Positions 1 through 5,152 of a stretch of 8,153 nt of DNA are shown piece after piece. The first letter of the stretch is position 1. Each line of letters begins with the position of its first letter. The position numbers and the translations under genes were made by a program. The notes beneath the pieces were generated by a model that did not search any database, was not told where the DNA came from, and worked only from the letters and a program-made list of their open reading frames with translations. The stretch comes from UBA9732 sp963621975 (lineage in GTDB: Bacteria > Spirochaetota > Spirochaetia > Sphaerochaetales > Sphaerochaetaceae): the NCBI GenBank assembly GCA_963621975.1, contig CAVFGI010000032.1, positions 1 to 8,153 of the forward strand, written 5' to 3'.

Positions 1-28
1 TCTGTGTATTTATTAAGAACTCTCATAT

Positions 29-51
29 CCGAGATTTTCGATTATTCTCGG
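29..51. terminator. Weak hairpin downstream of the ATPase gene
   Basis: CCGAGA (29-34) and TCTCGG (46-51) form a 6-bp stem with an 11-base loop, 16 bases beyond the stop of the leftward ATPase gene. No convincing U-tract follows on the minus strand, so this is only a possible terminator. Confidence 0.25.
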
Positions 52-66
52 AAAACTCGCACTAGA

Positions 67-1332
67 CTACGAAATTACGCTTACACTTAAACTATTTGAG
101 TTTAGTAAAAAATCCTTCAATCCCATAATAACAAAGCCGTTGTCATCCTGCCATGTTTTTATATTATCTCGTACAATGATGAATTTCCTAAAGGAATCGC
201 CCACTTGCATTAACGACCTTTTTTCCTGTATCCACTTTTCTTCATTTTCAAGTCTGTAAGCAGATTGAATATAATATCGTTCATTTCCTCTGTTAGCAAC
301 GAAATCAACCTCTAATTGTTTTCGAACAGAGATTCCTTCTTTGTTCTTTTCGTTTCTTTCAATATTGCCAACATCCACTTTGAAACCACGTTTCTTTAGT
401 TCATTGTAGATTATATTTTCCATAAGATGTGTTGGCTCTTGTTGTCTAAACCCAAGTCTTACATTTCTAAGTCCAACATCCACAAAATAGTATTTCTTGT
501 TTGACCCTATATATTTTCTGCCTTTGATGTCATATCTTGCAGATTCACTAACAAGGAAGGCTTCTTCCAAGTATTTGATATAGGAAGAAATTGTTTTGTG
601 CGAGCAGTTTGACTTCTTAGAACTATTATATGTATTGGCAATGATTGTAGGATTTGTAAGAGCACCAATAGTAGAAGCAAGCACATCAACAAGATCATCA
701 AGAATATCACTATTTCTAATTTTGTTTCGCTCAATAACATCATTGATATATACATTTGCAAACAGAGACTCTAAATATTCTATTTTTTGCTTCTCAGTTT
801 CCATTTTTAGAAGTGCAGGAAGACCACCATAGGTTTGATATGTGAGCCAAGCATTATCAAAGTCTCCTTTCACAACTTCATAGTATTCTGAAAAAGTGAG
901 TGGATAGACTCGCACTTCATCACCTCTACCTCTAAATTCCGTAATAATATCGGTGGAAAGGAATTTGGAATTGCTACCGGTTACATAGACATCAAGATTA
1001 TCAATATGCAAAAACCCATTTAAAACGCTTACAAAATCGTCCATAAGCTGTACTTCATCTAACAGCAAATAATACATCCTCTTATCTTTAATCTTATCTT
1101 CTACATAGCTATAGCAGACATCTGGATTTTGTAAATTCTTTTGATTTCTTCTATCCAGTTGAATTTCTATGATATGGTTCGCACTCACTCCTTCCTTCTT
1201 TAGATAGTTTTTGAAGAGCTTAAATAGCAGATAGGATTTTCCACATCTCCTTACACCGGTTATAACCTTTATCATGCCATTATGTTTTCTGATAACTAAA
1301 TCGTTAACATAGGAGGTTCTATTTGCTTCCAT
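67..1332 (-). CDS. AAA ATPase with C-terminal DUF4143 domain
   Basis: A 421-residue cytosolic protein of the common AAA_14/DUF4143 architecture, whose biological role is not established. Seen: Walker A GVRRCGKS (residues 26-33), Walker B YYLLLDE (87-93, Asp92-Glu93), a sensor-like VTGSNS (117-122), an RGR (134-136) that could supply an arginine finger, and the family phrase PLTFSEY. The C-terminal half carries the DUF4143 signatures: DVGLRN, a MENIIYNEL segment, and EVDFVA followed by YYIQ, which resemble a PD-(D/E)xK-like fold. Length is normal for the family. The ATG at 1330-1332 is chosen because AAGAGGT lies 7 bases upstream; a longer in-frame reading to 1380 would bury that site inside the gene. 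The gene stands alone, leftward, behind a promoter framed by two dyads. Such ATPases are frequent in gut Clostridia and often lie near mobile DNA. The family call is secure; the function is open. Confidence 0.9.
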   Translation of the reverse strand: MEANRTSYVNDLVIRKHNGMIKVITGVRRCGKSYLLFKLFKNYLKKEGVSANHIIEIQLDRRNQKNLQNPDVCYSYVEDKIKDKRMYYLLLDEVQLMDDFVSVLNGFLHIDNLDVYVTGSNSKFLSTDIITEFRGRGDEVRVYPLTFSEYYEVVKGDFDNAWLTYQTYGGLPALLKMETEKQKIEYLESLFANVYINDVIERNKIRNSDILDDLVDVLASTIGALTNPTIIANTYNSSKKSNCSHKTISSYIKYLEEAFLVSESARYDIKGRKYIGSNKKYYFVDVGLRNVRLGFRQQEPTHLMENIIYNELKKRGFKVDVGNIERNEKNKEGISVRKQLEVDFVANRGNERYYIQSAYRLENEEKWIQEKRSLMQVGDSFRKFIIVRDNIKTWQDDNGFVIMGLKDFLLNSNSLSVSVIS

Positions 1333-1334
1333 TC

Positions 1335-1374
1335 TATTACCTCTTTTCGCGTATTTACGCATATGCTGGTAATA
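1335..1374. promoter_or_regulatory. Dyad element copy 1, covering the ATPase leader and RBS
   Basis: A 40-bp symmetrical block: TATTACC, 7 bases, GCGTATTTACGC, 7 bases, GGTAATA. The outer arms are perfect inverted repeats, extended by TTC/GAA to 10 bp (1332-1341 with 1368-1377). The core is GCGTA-TT-TACGC. The right end overlaps the ATPase ribosome binding site, so it could be a DNA operator, or an mRNA hairpin that hides the site. The same layout recurs at 1412-1451. Confidence 0.7.
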
Positions 1375-1376
1375 GA

Positions 1377-1405
1377 ACAATACTATATTATCAAGTGCAG
1401 GTCAA
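1377..1405 (-). promoter_or_regulatory. Sigma-A-type promoter of the ATPase gene
   Basis: On the minus strand, TTGACC (1400-1405) is followed by exactly 17 bases and TATTGT (1377-1382). The match is 5/6 at -35 and 4/6 at -10. Transcription would start near 1370, inside dyad copy 1, and the -35 box lies just downstream of dyad copy 2. Predicted from sequence only. Confidence 0.5.
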
Positions 1406-1411
1406 TTTATT

Positions 1412-1451
1412 TGATACCTAATTCTGCATATTTACGCAATTCTAGGTAATA
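1412..1451. promoter_or_regulatory. Dyad element copy 2, upstream of the -35 box
   Basis: This has the same 7-7-12-7-7 layout as copy 1: TGATACC, 7 bases, GCATATTTACGC, 7 bases, GGTAATA. The outer arms match except for two positions in the left arm. The inner 7-mers (TAATTCT and AATTCTA) add further symmetry, as AATT occurs in both. The centres of the two copies are 77 bp apart. Shared bases are concentrated in the arms and core and not in the spacers, as expected of protein-binding half-sites. Confidence 0.65.
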
Positions 1452-1492
1452 ATAAACCTCATTAGTTACTCTAGAATCTTGGATATCCATAT

Positions 1493-1630
1493 ATGAATTT
1501 AATCACTGCTTACCAAACTTCTGCAACTCCGTTTTCCATAATCGAACACGGCGTGAAAATCCCCATGGATGTGCCAAACTATATAGACCTTTCAAAGGCA
1601 TTCCAGTATGAGGCTGATACGGATTTTTAA
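1493..1630 (+). CDS. Short ORF, probable remnant of a mobile-element gene
   Basis: Forty-five codons from ATG 1493 to TAA 1628. The peptide begins MNLITAYQTS and includes EHGVKIPMDVPNYIDLSKAF, which reads as genuine protein sequence and not as random translation. There is no clear ribosome binding site; the nearest purine run is GGA about 9 bases upstream. It stands alone and faces the leftward genes on both sides. The style recalls small or terminal segments of genes from Lachnospiraceae conjugative elements, but I cannot name the family. It may be a broken gene end left by a deletion, or a small real gene. Confidence 0.3.
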   Translation: MNLITAYQTSATPFSIIEHGVKIPMDVPNYIDLSKAFQYEADTDF

Positions 1631-1720
1631 TTTGTTCCCTAGAATCCCGGTCGGGATTCCTTGTTCCCTTGTGGCATTACGCCGTCTGCGTTCAGTACAG
1701 GCATAAGGCGGTGCCCCGTC
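1631..1720. other. GC-rich hairpin-bearing intergenic stretch, ICE-like
   Basis: By hand count, 51 of these 90 bases are G or C, well above the flanks. GAATCCC (1642-1648) and GGGATTC (1653-1659) form a tight 7-bp hairpin, and TTGTTCCCT is repeated on either side of it (1632-1640 and 1661-1669). No convincing gene is seen. From memory, similar sequence follows genes in Tn1549-like conjugative transposons of Clostridia; this was not checked. Confidence 0.4.
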
Positions 1721-1760
1721 TTTTTATAAAAAGACCAGCAGATTTGCTCCACTGGTCTTT
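1721..1760 (-). terminator. Rho-independent terminator of the DUF4417 operon
   Basis: On the minus strand, AAAGACCAG (1752-1760) pairs with CTGGTCTTT (1730-1738), a 9-bp stem with a 13-base loop, and a T-rich run follows at once. It lies 23 bases past the stop of the last operon gene. The T-run is also part of an 18-bp perfect palindrome, GTCTTTTTATAAAAAGAC (1718-1735). Confidence 0.75.
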
Positions 1761-1783
1761 CCAAAAATGAATTGAGTTGATTT

Positions 1784-2350
1784 TTACAGGAACATTGAAT
1801 TCCTAACGCATTGACCAATAACTCCGTTTGTCCAATCTTCTTCAAATTCTGATACTGGATTGTACTTTTCAAGTAGTTTGTAACCACGTTGAGTATTTAT
1901 GGCTTCAGAAAACCAGATGTCTTTTTCAAATGAAATCTCGTAGCCGTCATTCATGTGAAAAATTATACCTCTTGTAAGAGTGGTCTCATACTGCAAAGTA
2001 CCTTGATAGGTCAGGGTTTGAATTTCATTTACAATTTCAACATCTCTGATAATCTGATCAATTGGAATTTCTATGGTCCTTTCAAAAGCTTTTTCCTTAC
2101 TTACAAGTTCATCAGTTGCTTTGTCAAATGAAAGTAAGGCTACATCCTCAATGCCGTTTCCATAGTAATCTAATGCTGAAAAGCTGTTTTTAAATGAGTA
2201 ATATTCTTTGTTTACAGAGAACAATGCATTAAAAAAGGTCTTTGTTCCTCCAAAAGCATTATCAGAAAGAAAGCTATCAAATTTTTTACCTTTAAAAGAC
2301 TTAAGAATATTAATAGCACTGTCGTTTAATCTATAATCCTGTTTAATCAT
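1784..2350 (-). CDS. Unrecognised 188-aa protein, last gene of the DUF4417 operon
   Basis: I do not recognise a named family. It is soluble, with no signal peptide or membrane segment and acidic overall. The C-terminal third has a well-formed stretch around EISFEKDIWFSEAI and RGYKLLEKYNP (about residues 139-165), so it is a real folded protein and not spurious. The start at 2350 is supported by GGAGG seven bases upstream and by an ATGA overlap of 4 bases with the preceding gene, which implies coupled translation. Proteins with a similar C-terminal phrase occur near phage- and plasmid-type genes as I remember them, but this is unverified. If the preceding 128-aa protein is toxin-like, the position directly after it would fit an immunity or antitoxin role; that is inference from order alone. 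Confidence 0.75.
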   Translation of the reverse strand: MIKQDYRLNDSAINILKSFKGKKFDSFLSDNAFGGTKTFFNALFSVNKEYYSFKNSFSALDYYGNGIEDVALLSFDKATDELVSKEKAFERTIEIPIDQIIRDVEIVNEIQTLTYQGTLQYETTLTRGIIFHMNDGYEISFEKDIWFSEAINTQRGYKLLEKYNPVSEFEEDWTNGVIGQCVRNSMFL

Positions 2351-2733
2351 TTTTTTGCCTCCTTTGGTGCTGCAAAGTGTATTTTCTGTTTCTTTATCCC
2401 AGCAGAGTGAGTTGATTGAATTATATTGATATCAACAGCAGGAGAACCAGGACTAGAAGTTTGCACTCTATAGGTAATAATACTTCCATCATGCGTTTGT
2501 GTCATTGTAATCCCGTCTTTGGAAATATCAACGCCTCCATATGATAGTCTAGAAAAAAACTGTTTTGCAGTATCTGCTGGATTATCAGAATAAATGGTTC
2601 TGACGGAATTGTTAGAATGTCCGTGGTTTTTACCAAAATATCCACAAGCAAAGCCATAAGAATTCTTCATTATTAAGAGATTCTGGCCTATGGATCTGTA
2701 TATTCTAGAACCACCAACATATTTTACTCCCAT
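2347..2733 (-). CDS. 128-aa protein with possible polymorphic-toxin-type C-terminal domain
   Basis: A small basic protein, no signal peptide. Residues 53-120 contain AKQFFSRLSYGG (56-67), DGSIITYR (82-89), SSPGSPAVDINI (93-104) and GIKKQKIHF (112-120). From memory, the combination of a gly-gly segment, DGTIITYR, SSDGSPAVDINI and a terminal QKIHF occurs at the extreme C-terminus of LXG/polymorphic toxins in Firmicutes. I cannot name a Pfam family and no catalytic residue is proven. Here the domain is free-standing, with no export or pre-toxin region, which would suit an intracellular effector. ATG 2733 lies one base after the DUF4417 stop, with AGGGGG upstream, and the end overlaps the next gene by ATGA. 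An alternative is an unrelated small phage-type protein. Confidence 0.75.
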   Translation of the reverse strand: MGVKYVGGSRIYRSIGQNLLIMKNSYGFACGYFGKNHGHSNNSVRTIYSDNPADTAKQFFSRLSYGGVDISKDGITMTQTHDGSIITYRVQTSSPGSPAVDINIIQSTHSAGIKKQKIHFAAPKEAKK

Positions 2734-2734
2734 A

Positions 2735-3388
2735 TTATGCCCCCTTAGAATGAACTTGCTCTATCCAACTAGGGTAGACATGAAATCTTGTTTTACCTTC
2801 AAAAGCTTCAAATACTGATACAGGTGCTCTTCCATGAACTACAACATCAGAAGGTTTCAATCTTGAAATCATCTCAGCTAGACCTTTTTTGAAATATTCT
2901 TTTTCCTCTTTTGTTTTCATGCATCCGTGAGTGCTAATTGAGACAATAGAACCTTCTGGTACACCCAGAAAACAGAAGTCATAACTTCTTTCATCGCACC
3001 ATCTGATATTTGGAATTACTGGAATACCGTTCTTTTGAAGATAATAGCCTACAGCTCGATTAAAGAACGTGTGCATCTGTTGAATAGAACGAGATCGATT
3101 ACTGATTAAGCTATAATCAGGTGTAATTACTCCATCTCGGAGCCGGAAATCATTCATGTACTTATCAATGTTTGAAATCAAATCAGAAAATTTGTTATCA
3201 AACACGTAAAAGTGCACATATTTCCTATAATCCTGGTCAATTTTGAGTTTCTCAAAAGGTACAAGACCTTTTGGAACATTTGTGTTGTGGAGATCTAAAA
3301 GCATTGGTATTTCAGCATCTCCAACCAAAGGTGCTCCATCACTTAGGAACGCAAAAAAGTCATCATCAATCTTGTTGAATTTAGACAT
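2735..3388 (-). CDS. DUF4417 domain-containing protein
   Basis: A 217-residue protein covering the whole DUF4417 family, which is found mainly on phages, plasmids and integrative elements and has no established biochemical function. Recognised segments in order: HFYVFD (59-64), GVITPDYSL (86-94), RAVGYYLQ (111-118), IPNIRWCDERSYDF (125-138), VSISTHGCMK (149-158), a KxEKEYFKKGL helix (about 160-170) and VVHGRAP (183-189). The conserved Asp, Arg, His and Cys residues in these blocks suggest an active or binding site, which is inference. The start at 3388 is set by GGGAGGC six bases upstream. It begins 112 bases after the small ORF at 3500-3559 and is followed one base after its stop by the 128-aa gene. 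No promoter of its own is convincing, so it is probably read from the XRE promoter. Confidence 0.9.
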   Translation of the reverse strand: MSKFNKIDDDFFAFLSDGAPLVGDAEIPMLLDLHNTNVPKGLVPFEKLKIDQDYRKYVHFYVFDNKFSDLISNIDKYMNDFRLRDGVITPDYSLISNRSRSIQQMHTFFNRAVGYYLQKNGIPVIPNIRWCDERSYDFCFLGVPEGSIVSISTHGCMKTKEEKEYFKKGLAEMISRLKPSDVVVHGRAPVSVFEAFEGKTRFHVYPSWIEQVHSKGA

Positions 3389-3422
3389 ATAAGCCTCCCG
3401 GGATAATTCCCAAAAGTCCAGC

Positions 3423-3444
3423 TGTCAAAATAATCAATTTGACA
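3423..3444. promoter_or_regulatory. Palindrome TGTCAAA-N8-TTTGACA, candidate operator
   Basis: A perfect 7-bp inverted repeat with an 8-base spacer, 35 bases upstream of the DUF4417 start and in front of its ribosome binding site. The half-site TTGACA also forms the -35 box of the XRE promoter (4479-4484), so the element's own repressor could bind both. That link is inference. Confidence 0.4.
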
Positions 3445-3499
3445 ATCATGTGCGATATATGCCAAAATTAACGTATCCTACGGTGGATTCTAGCATAAA

Positions 3500-3559
3500 C
3501 TATAATTCATCTGCACTGATTACTGTTCCAGCAGCTCTCAGTGCTTTTTTTAACATCAT
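3500..3559 (-). CDS. Possible 19-residue ORF coupled to the ImmA stop
   Basis: ATG at 3557-3559 overlaps the TGA of the ImmA/IrrE gene as ATGA, and the frame stays open for 19 codons to TAG (3500-3502). The peptide (MMLKKALRAAG...DEL) is amphipathic and has a plausible composition. It could be a real leader or micro-protein, or a C-terminal piece of the peptidase put out of frame. At this length, chance cannot be excluded. Confidence 0.25.
   Translation of the reverse strand: MMLKKALRAAGTVISADEL
3513..3551 (+). terminator. Hairpin with T-run facing right, antisense to the operon
   Basis: GCACTGA (3513-3519) and TCAGTGC (3538-3544) form a stem with an 18-base loop containing an inner CTG/CAG, followed directly by seven T. 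This is a textbook intrinsic terminator for plus-strand transcription, yet no plus-strand gene is seen. On the minus strand there is no U-tract after the stem, so it should not block the operon. Confidence 0.45.
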
Positions 3560-4125
3560 TTTTCTTTTGGAAACAGATTCAATAGCTCTTTCTCCATTTC
3601 TGAAAATCCTTTTATTTTCATCCATTTTTTGTATGCAGAAAAACGAATTGTTGCAGGTCGATCTGTTATGTCAAAAATCTTTTGAATATCAAGCTCAGAC
3701 GTGCAGTTATAATACCAGATTAAAGGTGTTGGAGCTAAAGCATAGGCAGCAAAATAGTTTGCGCATTCTTTTGCCAACTCACTTTCTTCTTTATGCCCAA
3801 GATAAATATGCCCCAATTCATGCATGACTGTGAATTTCTGTCGTTGAATACAGGCTGAATCATCATAAACAATAACGTTTAAATGATCTGGAGTGTAATA
3901 AAAACTCATTCCATCATATTCATATTTCTTCAGTGCTTTTTTTAAGTCTTCTGGAACTTTGCTTATTGGTGTTAAAGCGAAATGCTCTCTTTTTGCAATA
4001 TCAAAAGGATCTACCGGGACTGATTTTATGTTGTAATGAAAATACATATCTATGACGACTCTTTCAATTTTCCGATATAAAGAGGGTGGCAATATTAATC
4101 TGTCCAAGTATTCGCTTTCTACCAT
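3556..4125 (-). CDS. ImmA/IrrE family metallo-endopeptidase
   Basis: A 189-residue cytosolic zinc peptidase, the kind that cleaves a partner XRE repressor and so relieves repression (known for ImmA/ImmR of ICEBs1). The zinc motif HELGH is at 102-106 within HELGHIYLGH, giving two histidine ligands and the catalytic Glu103. Glu120 in the downstream ECANYFAAYALAP segment fits the third ligand. The N-terminal half shows the usual layout, with VPVDPFDIAK (37-45) and a DGMSFYY/NVIVYDDS beta region. Length is typical. The start at 4125 shares one base with the repressor stop (TAATG), so the pair is translationally coupled. It probably controls the XRE protein encoded just before it, and through it the downstream DUF4417 genes. 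Confidence 0.93.
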   Translation of the reverse strand: MVESEYLDRLILPPSLYRKIERVVIDMYFHYNIKSVPVDPFDIAKREHFALTPISKVPEDLKKALKKYEYDGMSFYYTPDHLNVIVYDDSACIQRQKFTVMHELGHIYLGHKEESELAKECANYFAAYALAPTPLIWYYNCTSELDIQKIFDITDRPATIRFSAYKKWMKIKGFSEMEKELLNLFPKEK

Positions 4126-4433
4126 TATTTCCCCATTATTAACTTTATCAGCTCCATTTTTTCTTCAGGTGTCATCATTCTTGCATTACGTGCAACAAGA
4201 CGTTGTATTTCCGAAAAATCTCCTTCATCTTCAGCTTTACCGGAAATGATAAAGTCAGATGTTGTGTTTAGTGCAGTTGCCAAGTTGGCAATAACGTCTG
4301 CTCTAGGAACTCTCTCATCTTGCAGATATCTTGTCATTGCAGCTTCGGTAACTCCTGCCATTCCTGCAAGCTCTTTCTGATTGTATCCAGAATCTTGCAA
4401 TAATTTTTTCAATCTTCCTCCTAGCGTCTCCAT
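4125..4433 (-). CDS. XRE-family repressor, ImmR-like
   Basis: A 102-residue DNA-binding protein. The helix-turn-helix occupies about residues 18-45 (YNQKELAGMAGVTEAAMTRY, then the RVP that follows the recognition helix). A linker and a short C-terminal helix (MTPEEKMELIKLIM, 87-100) follow, the kind of tail that binds a partner or is cut by an ImmA-type peptidase. The ATG at 4431-4433 is chosen because GGAGG lies four bases upstream; an upstream in-frame TTG at 4452-4454 would place that site inside the gene. It is first in the operon, behind a strong promoter, and overlaps the peptidase gene by one base. Autoregulation is likely from this arrangement, and it is the likely switch of the whole accessory operon. 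Confidence 0.92.
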   Translation of the reverse strand: METLGGRLKKLLQDSGYNQKELAGMAGVTEAAMTRYLQDERVPRADVIANLATALNTTSDFIISGKAEDEGDFSEIQRLVARNARMMTPEEKMELIKLIMGK

Positions 4434-4455
4434 AAATCCTCCATAATTATCCAAA

Positions 4456-4484
4456 ATAGTAATAGTAAATTATCATTTTGTCAA
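4456..4484 (-). promoter_or_regulatory. Strong sigma-A promoter of the XRE-ImmA-DUF4417 operon
   Basis: On the minus strand, TTGACA (4479-4484) is followed by exactly 17 bases and TACTAT (4456-4461): a perfect -35 and a 5/6 -10. The start codon is about 23 bases past the -10. A short palindrome, GTAA-AAAA-TTAC, lies just upstream at 4493-4504 and is a possible operator. Confidence 0.75.
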
Positions 4485-4798
4485 GTTTTGGTTGTAAAAA
4501 ATTACCATCTTTAAAAGGGAATAAGTTTCTTCTAATTACATTTTTATGAGCGTATGAGTTTTGTGTTTGCAGCAATTTCCAAGGTAACTTCACGAAAGAA
4601 AATTGTACCAGCAAGCTTAACTTTAGCTGGAAAATCCATGTGCCAGCTCATGTGCCAGAAGGGCCTTTTTTTGTGCATAAATGGGTCTAAATGGACTAAA
4701 ACGAGACAAGGATTATTTTATTTGACTTTTTCGCTTTTCTTTGCTATATATATAATTACTGAAAACAAACAAGGATTTTGAAAAAGCGTAATTGGACG
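4485..4798. other. Gene-free stretch between the repressor promoter and the tRNA remnant
   Basis: No convincing gene on either strand; the open frames here have no ribosome binding site or family resemblance. No integrase reading frame or fragment could be recognised. It holds the CATGTGCCAG tandem repeat (4637-4660), a 9-base direct repeat ACAAGGATT (4706-4714 and 4769-4777), and an inverted repeat AGCGT-N6-ACGCT (4785-4800) touching the tRNA boundary. Such repeats are typical of recombinase binding arms near an attachment site. Confidence 0.45.
4637..4660 (+). repeat. Two tandem 12-mers CATGTGCCAG(CT/AA)
   Basis: CATGTGCCAGCT is followed directly by CATGTGCCAGAA; ten of the twelve bases are identical. 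It lies 139 bases inside the tRNA boundary. Short tandem repeats of this sort near attachment sites are often arm-type sites for a tyrosine integrase; that is inference here. Confidence 0.45.
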
Positions 4799-4840
4799 CT
4801 GTCACGGTGGAGGCCACGGGTTCGAGCCCCATAGATCTCG
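4799..4840 (+). tRNA. tRNA-Asp(GTC) 3' half, attR-like remnant
   Basis: This reads as a tRNA from position 32 to 73: anticodon loop CTGTCAC (4799-4805, anticodon GTC), 3' anticodon strand GGTGG, variable loop AGGCC, T-stem ACGGG, T-loop TTCGAGC, CCCAT, 3' acceptor strand AGATCTC, and discriminator G73, as expected for aspartate. CCA is not encoded. The expected 5' half (an acceptor strand GAGATCT, a D-arm and a CCACC anticodon strand) is absent; the bases before 4799 do not pair. The T-stem has one mismatch (C50-A64). It is therefore a half gene, as left at one end of an element inserted into a tRNA gene. Confidence 0.75.
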
Positions 4841-4847
4841 TAACAAG

Positions 4848-4877
4848 AAAGGCTGTTCTTCATGGGCAGCCTTTTTT
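4848..4877 (+). terminator. Intrinsic terminator after the tRNA-Asp remnant
   Basis: AAAGGCTG (4848-4855) pairs with CAGCCTTT (4867-4874) across an 11-base loop, and the T-run continues to 4877. It sits seven bases after the tRNA 3' end, where the terminator of the original chromosomal tRNA gene would be. This supports the right side being chromosome. Confidence 0.75.
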
Positions 4878-4888
4878 GTTATGTTTGC

Positions 4889-4986
4889 GGGCTCGAAGCT
4901 TTGCGGTAGGAGGATGCGAAAACGTGGAGCATCCGAAGCAAAGCCGGCCTGCAGTGCGGACTTCCGGGAGCACGTAAGGCGAGCCC
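4889..4986. other. 98-base sequence with nested inverted repeats between the two tRNA ends
   Basis: Its ends are inverted repeats GGGCTCG (4889-4895) and CGAGCCC (4980-4986). Inside, GCTTTGC (4898-4904) pairs with GCAAAGC (4938-4944) and encloses GGATGC (4912-4917) with GCATCC (4929-4934). A second, weaker hairpin is GTGC (4954-4957) with GCAC (4970-4973). Together these give a three-way-junction shape. The right end merges into the second tRNA-Asp 3' end. It is GC-rich against AT-rich flanks. It could be a structured RNA, a palindromic mini-element, or an insertion scar; no named family is recognised. Confidence 0.5.
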
Positions 4987-5000
4987 CGTAGATCTCGTAA
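4980..5000 (+). repeat. Second copy of the tRNA-Asp 3' end
   Basis: Twenty of 21 bases match 4823-4843, starting at the T-loop CGAGC and running through AGATCTCG to TAA. The single difference (G for A at 4988) restores full T-stem pairing, so this copy is closer to a functional tRNA. The sequence before 4980 is not tRNA. The repeats are 157 bases apart. Confidence 0.7.
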
Positions 5001-5152
5001 AAAAAACAGGCCTTTATTTTGGTGGGAGAAATATTCAATTTACGTGCAACAATTTTTAACAAAACATATGACTGGATGTAAATTTCGCTTGGTGGATAAG
5101 TGGAACTCAGTTTTTTACAATTGTTAAATAAATTAGCAAAGGTTAAAAAAAT

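Noticed and set aside
1639..1887. 82-codon minus-strand frame
   Set aside because: It overlaps the end of the 188-aa gene in another frame and runs through the terminator; no ribosome binding site.
3400..3428. Promoter for DUF4417 using TTGACA in the palindrome and TATCCC
   Set aside because: The -10 is poor and the transcript would start inside the ribosome binding site.
3450..3827. 125-codon plus-strand frame
   Set aside because: It is antisense to the ImmA gene and crosses a rightward terminator; no family resemblance.
4637..4660. CRISPR repeat
   Set aside because: Only two 12-base units with no spacers.
4720..4840. Complete tRNA-Asp gene
   Set aside because: No 5' acceptor strand, D-arm or matching 5' anticodon strand exists before 4799.
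4792..5062. Open frames on both strands across the tRNA remnant and terminator
   Set aside because: They translate tRNA, terminator and hairpin sequence, and lack ribosome binding sites; typical false genes next to tRNAs.
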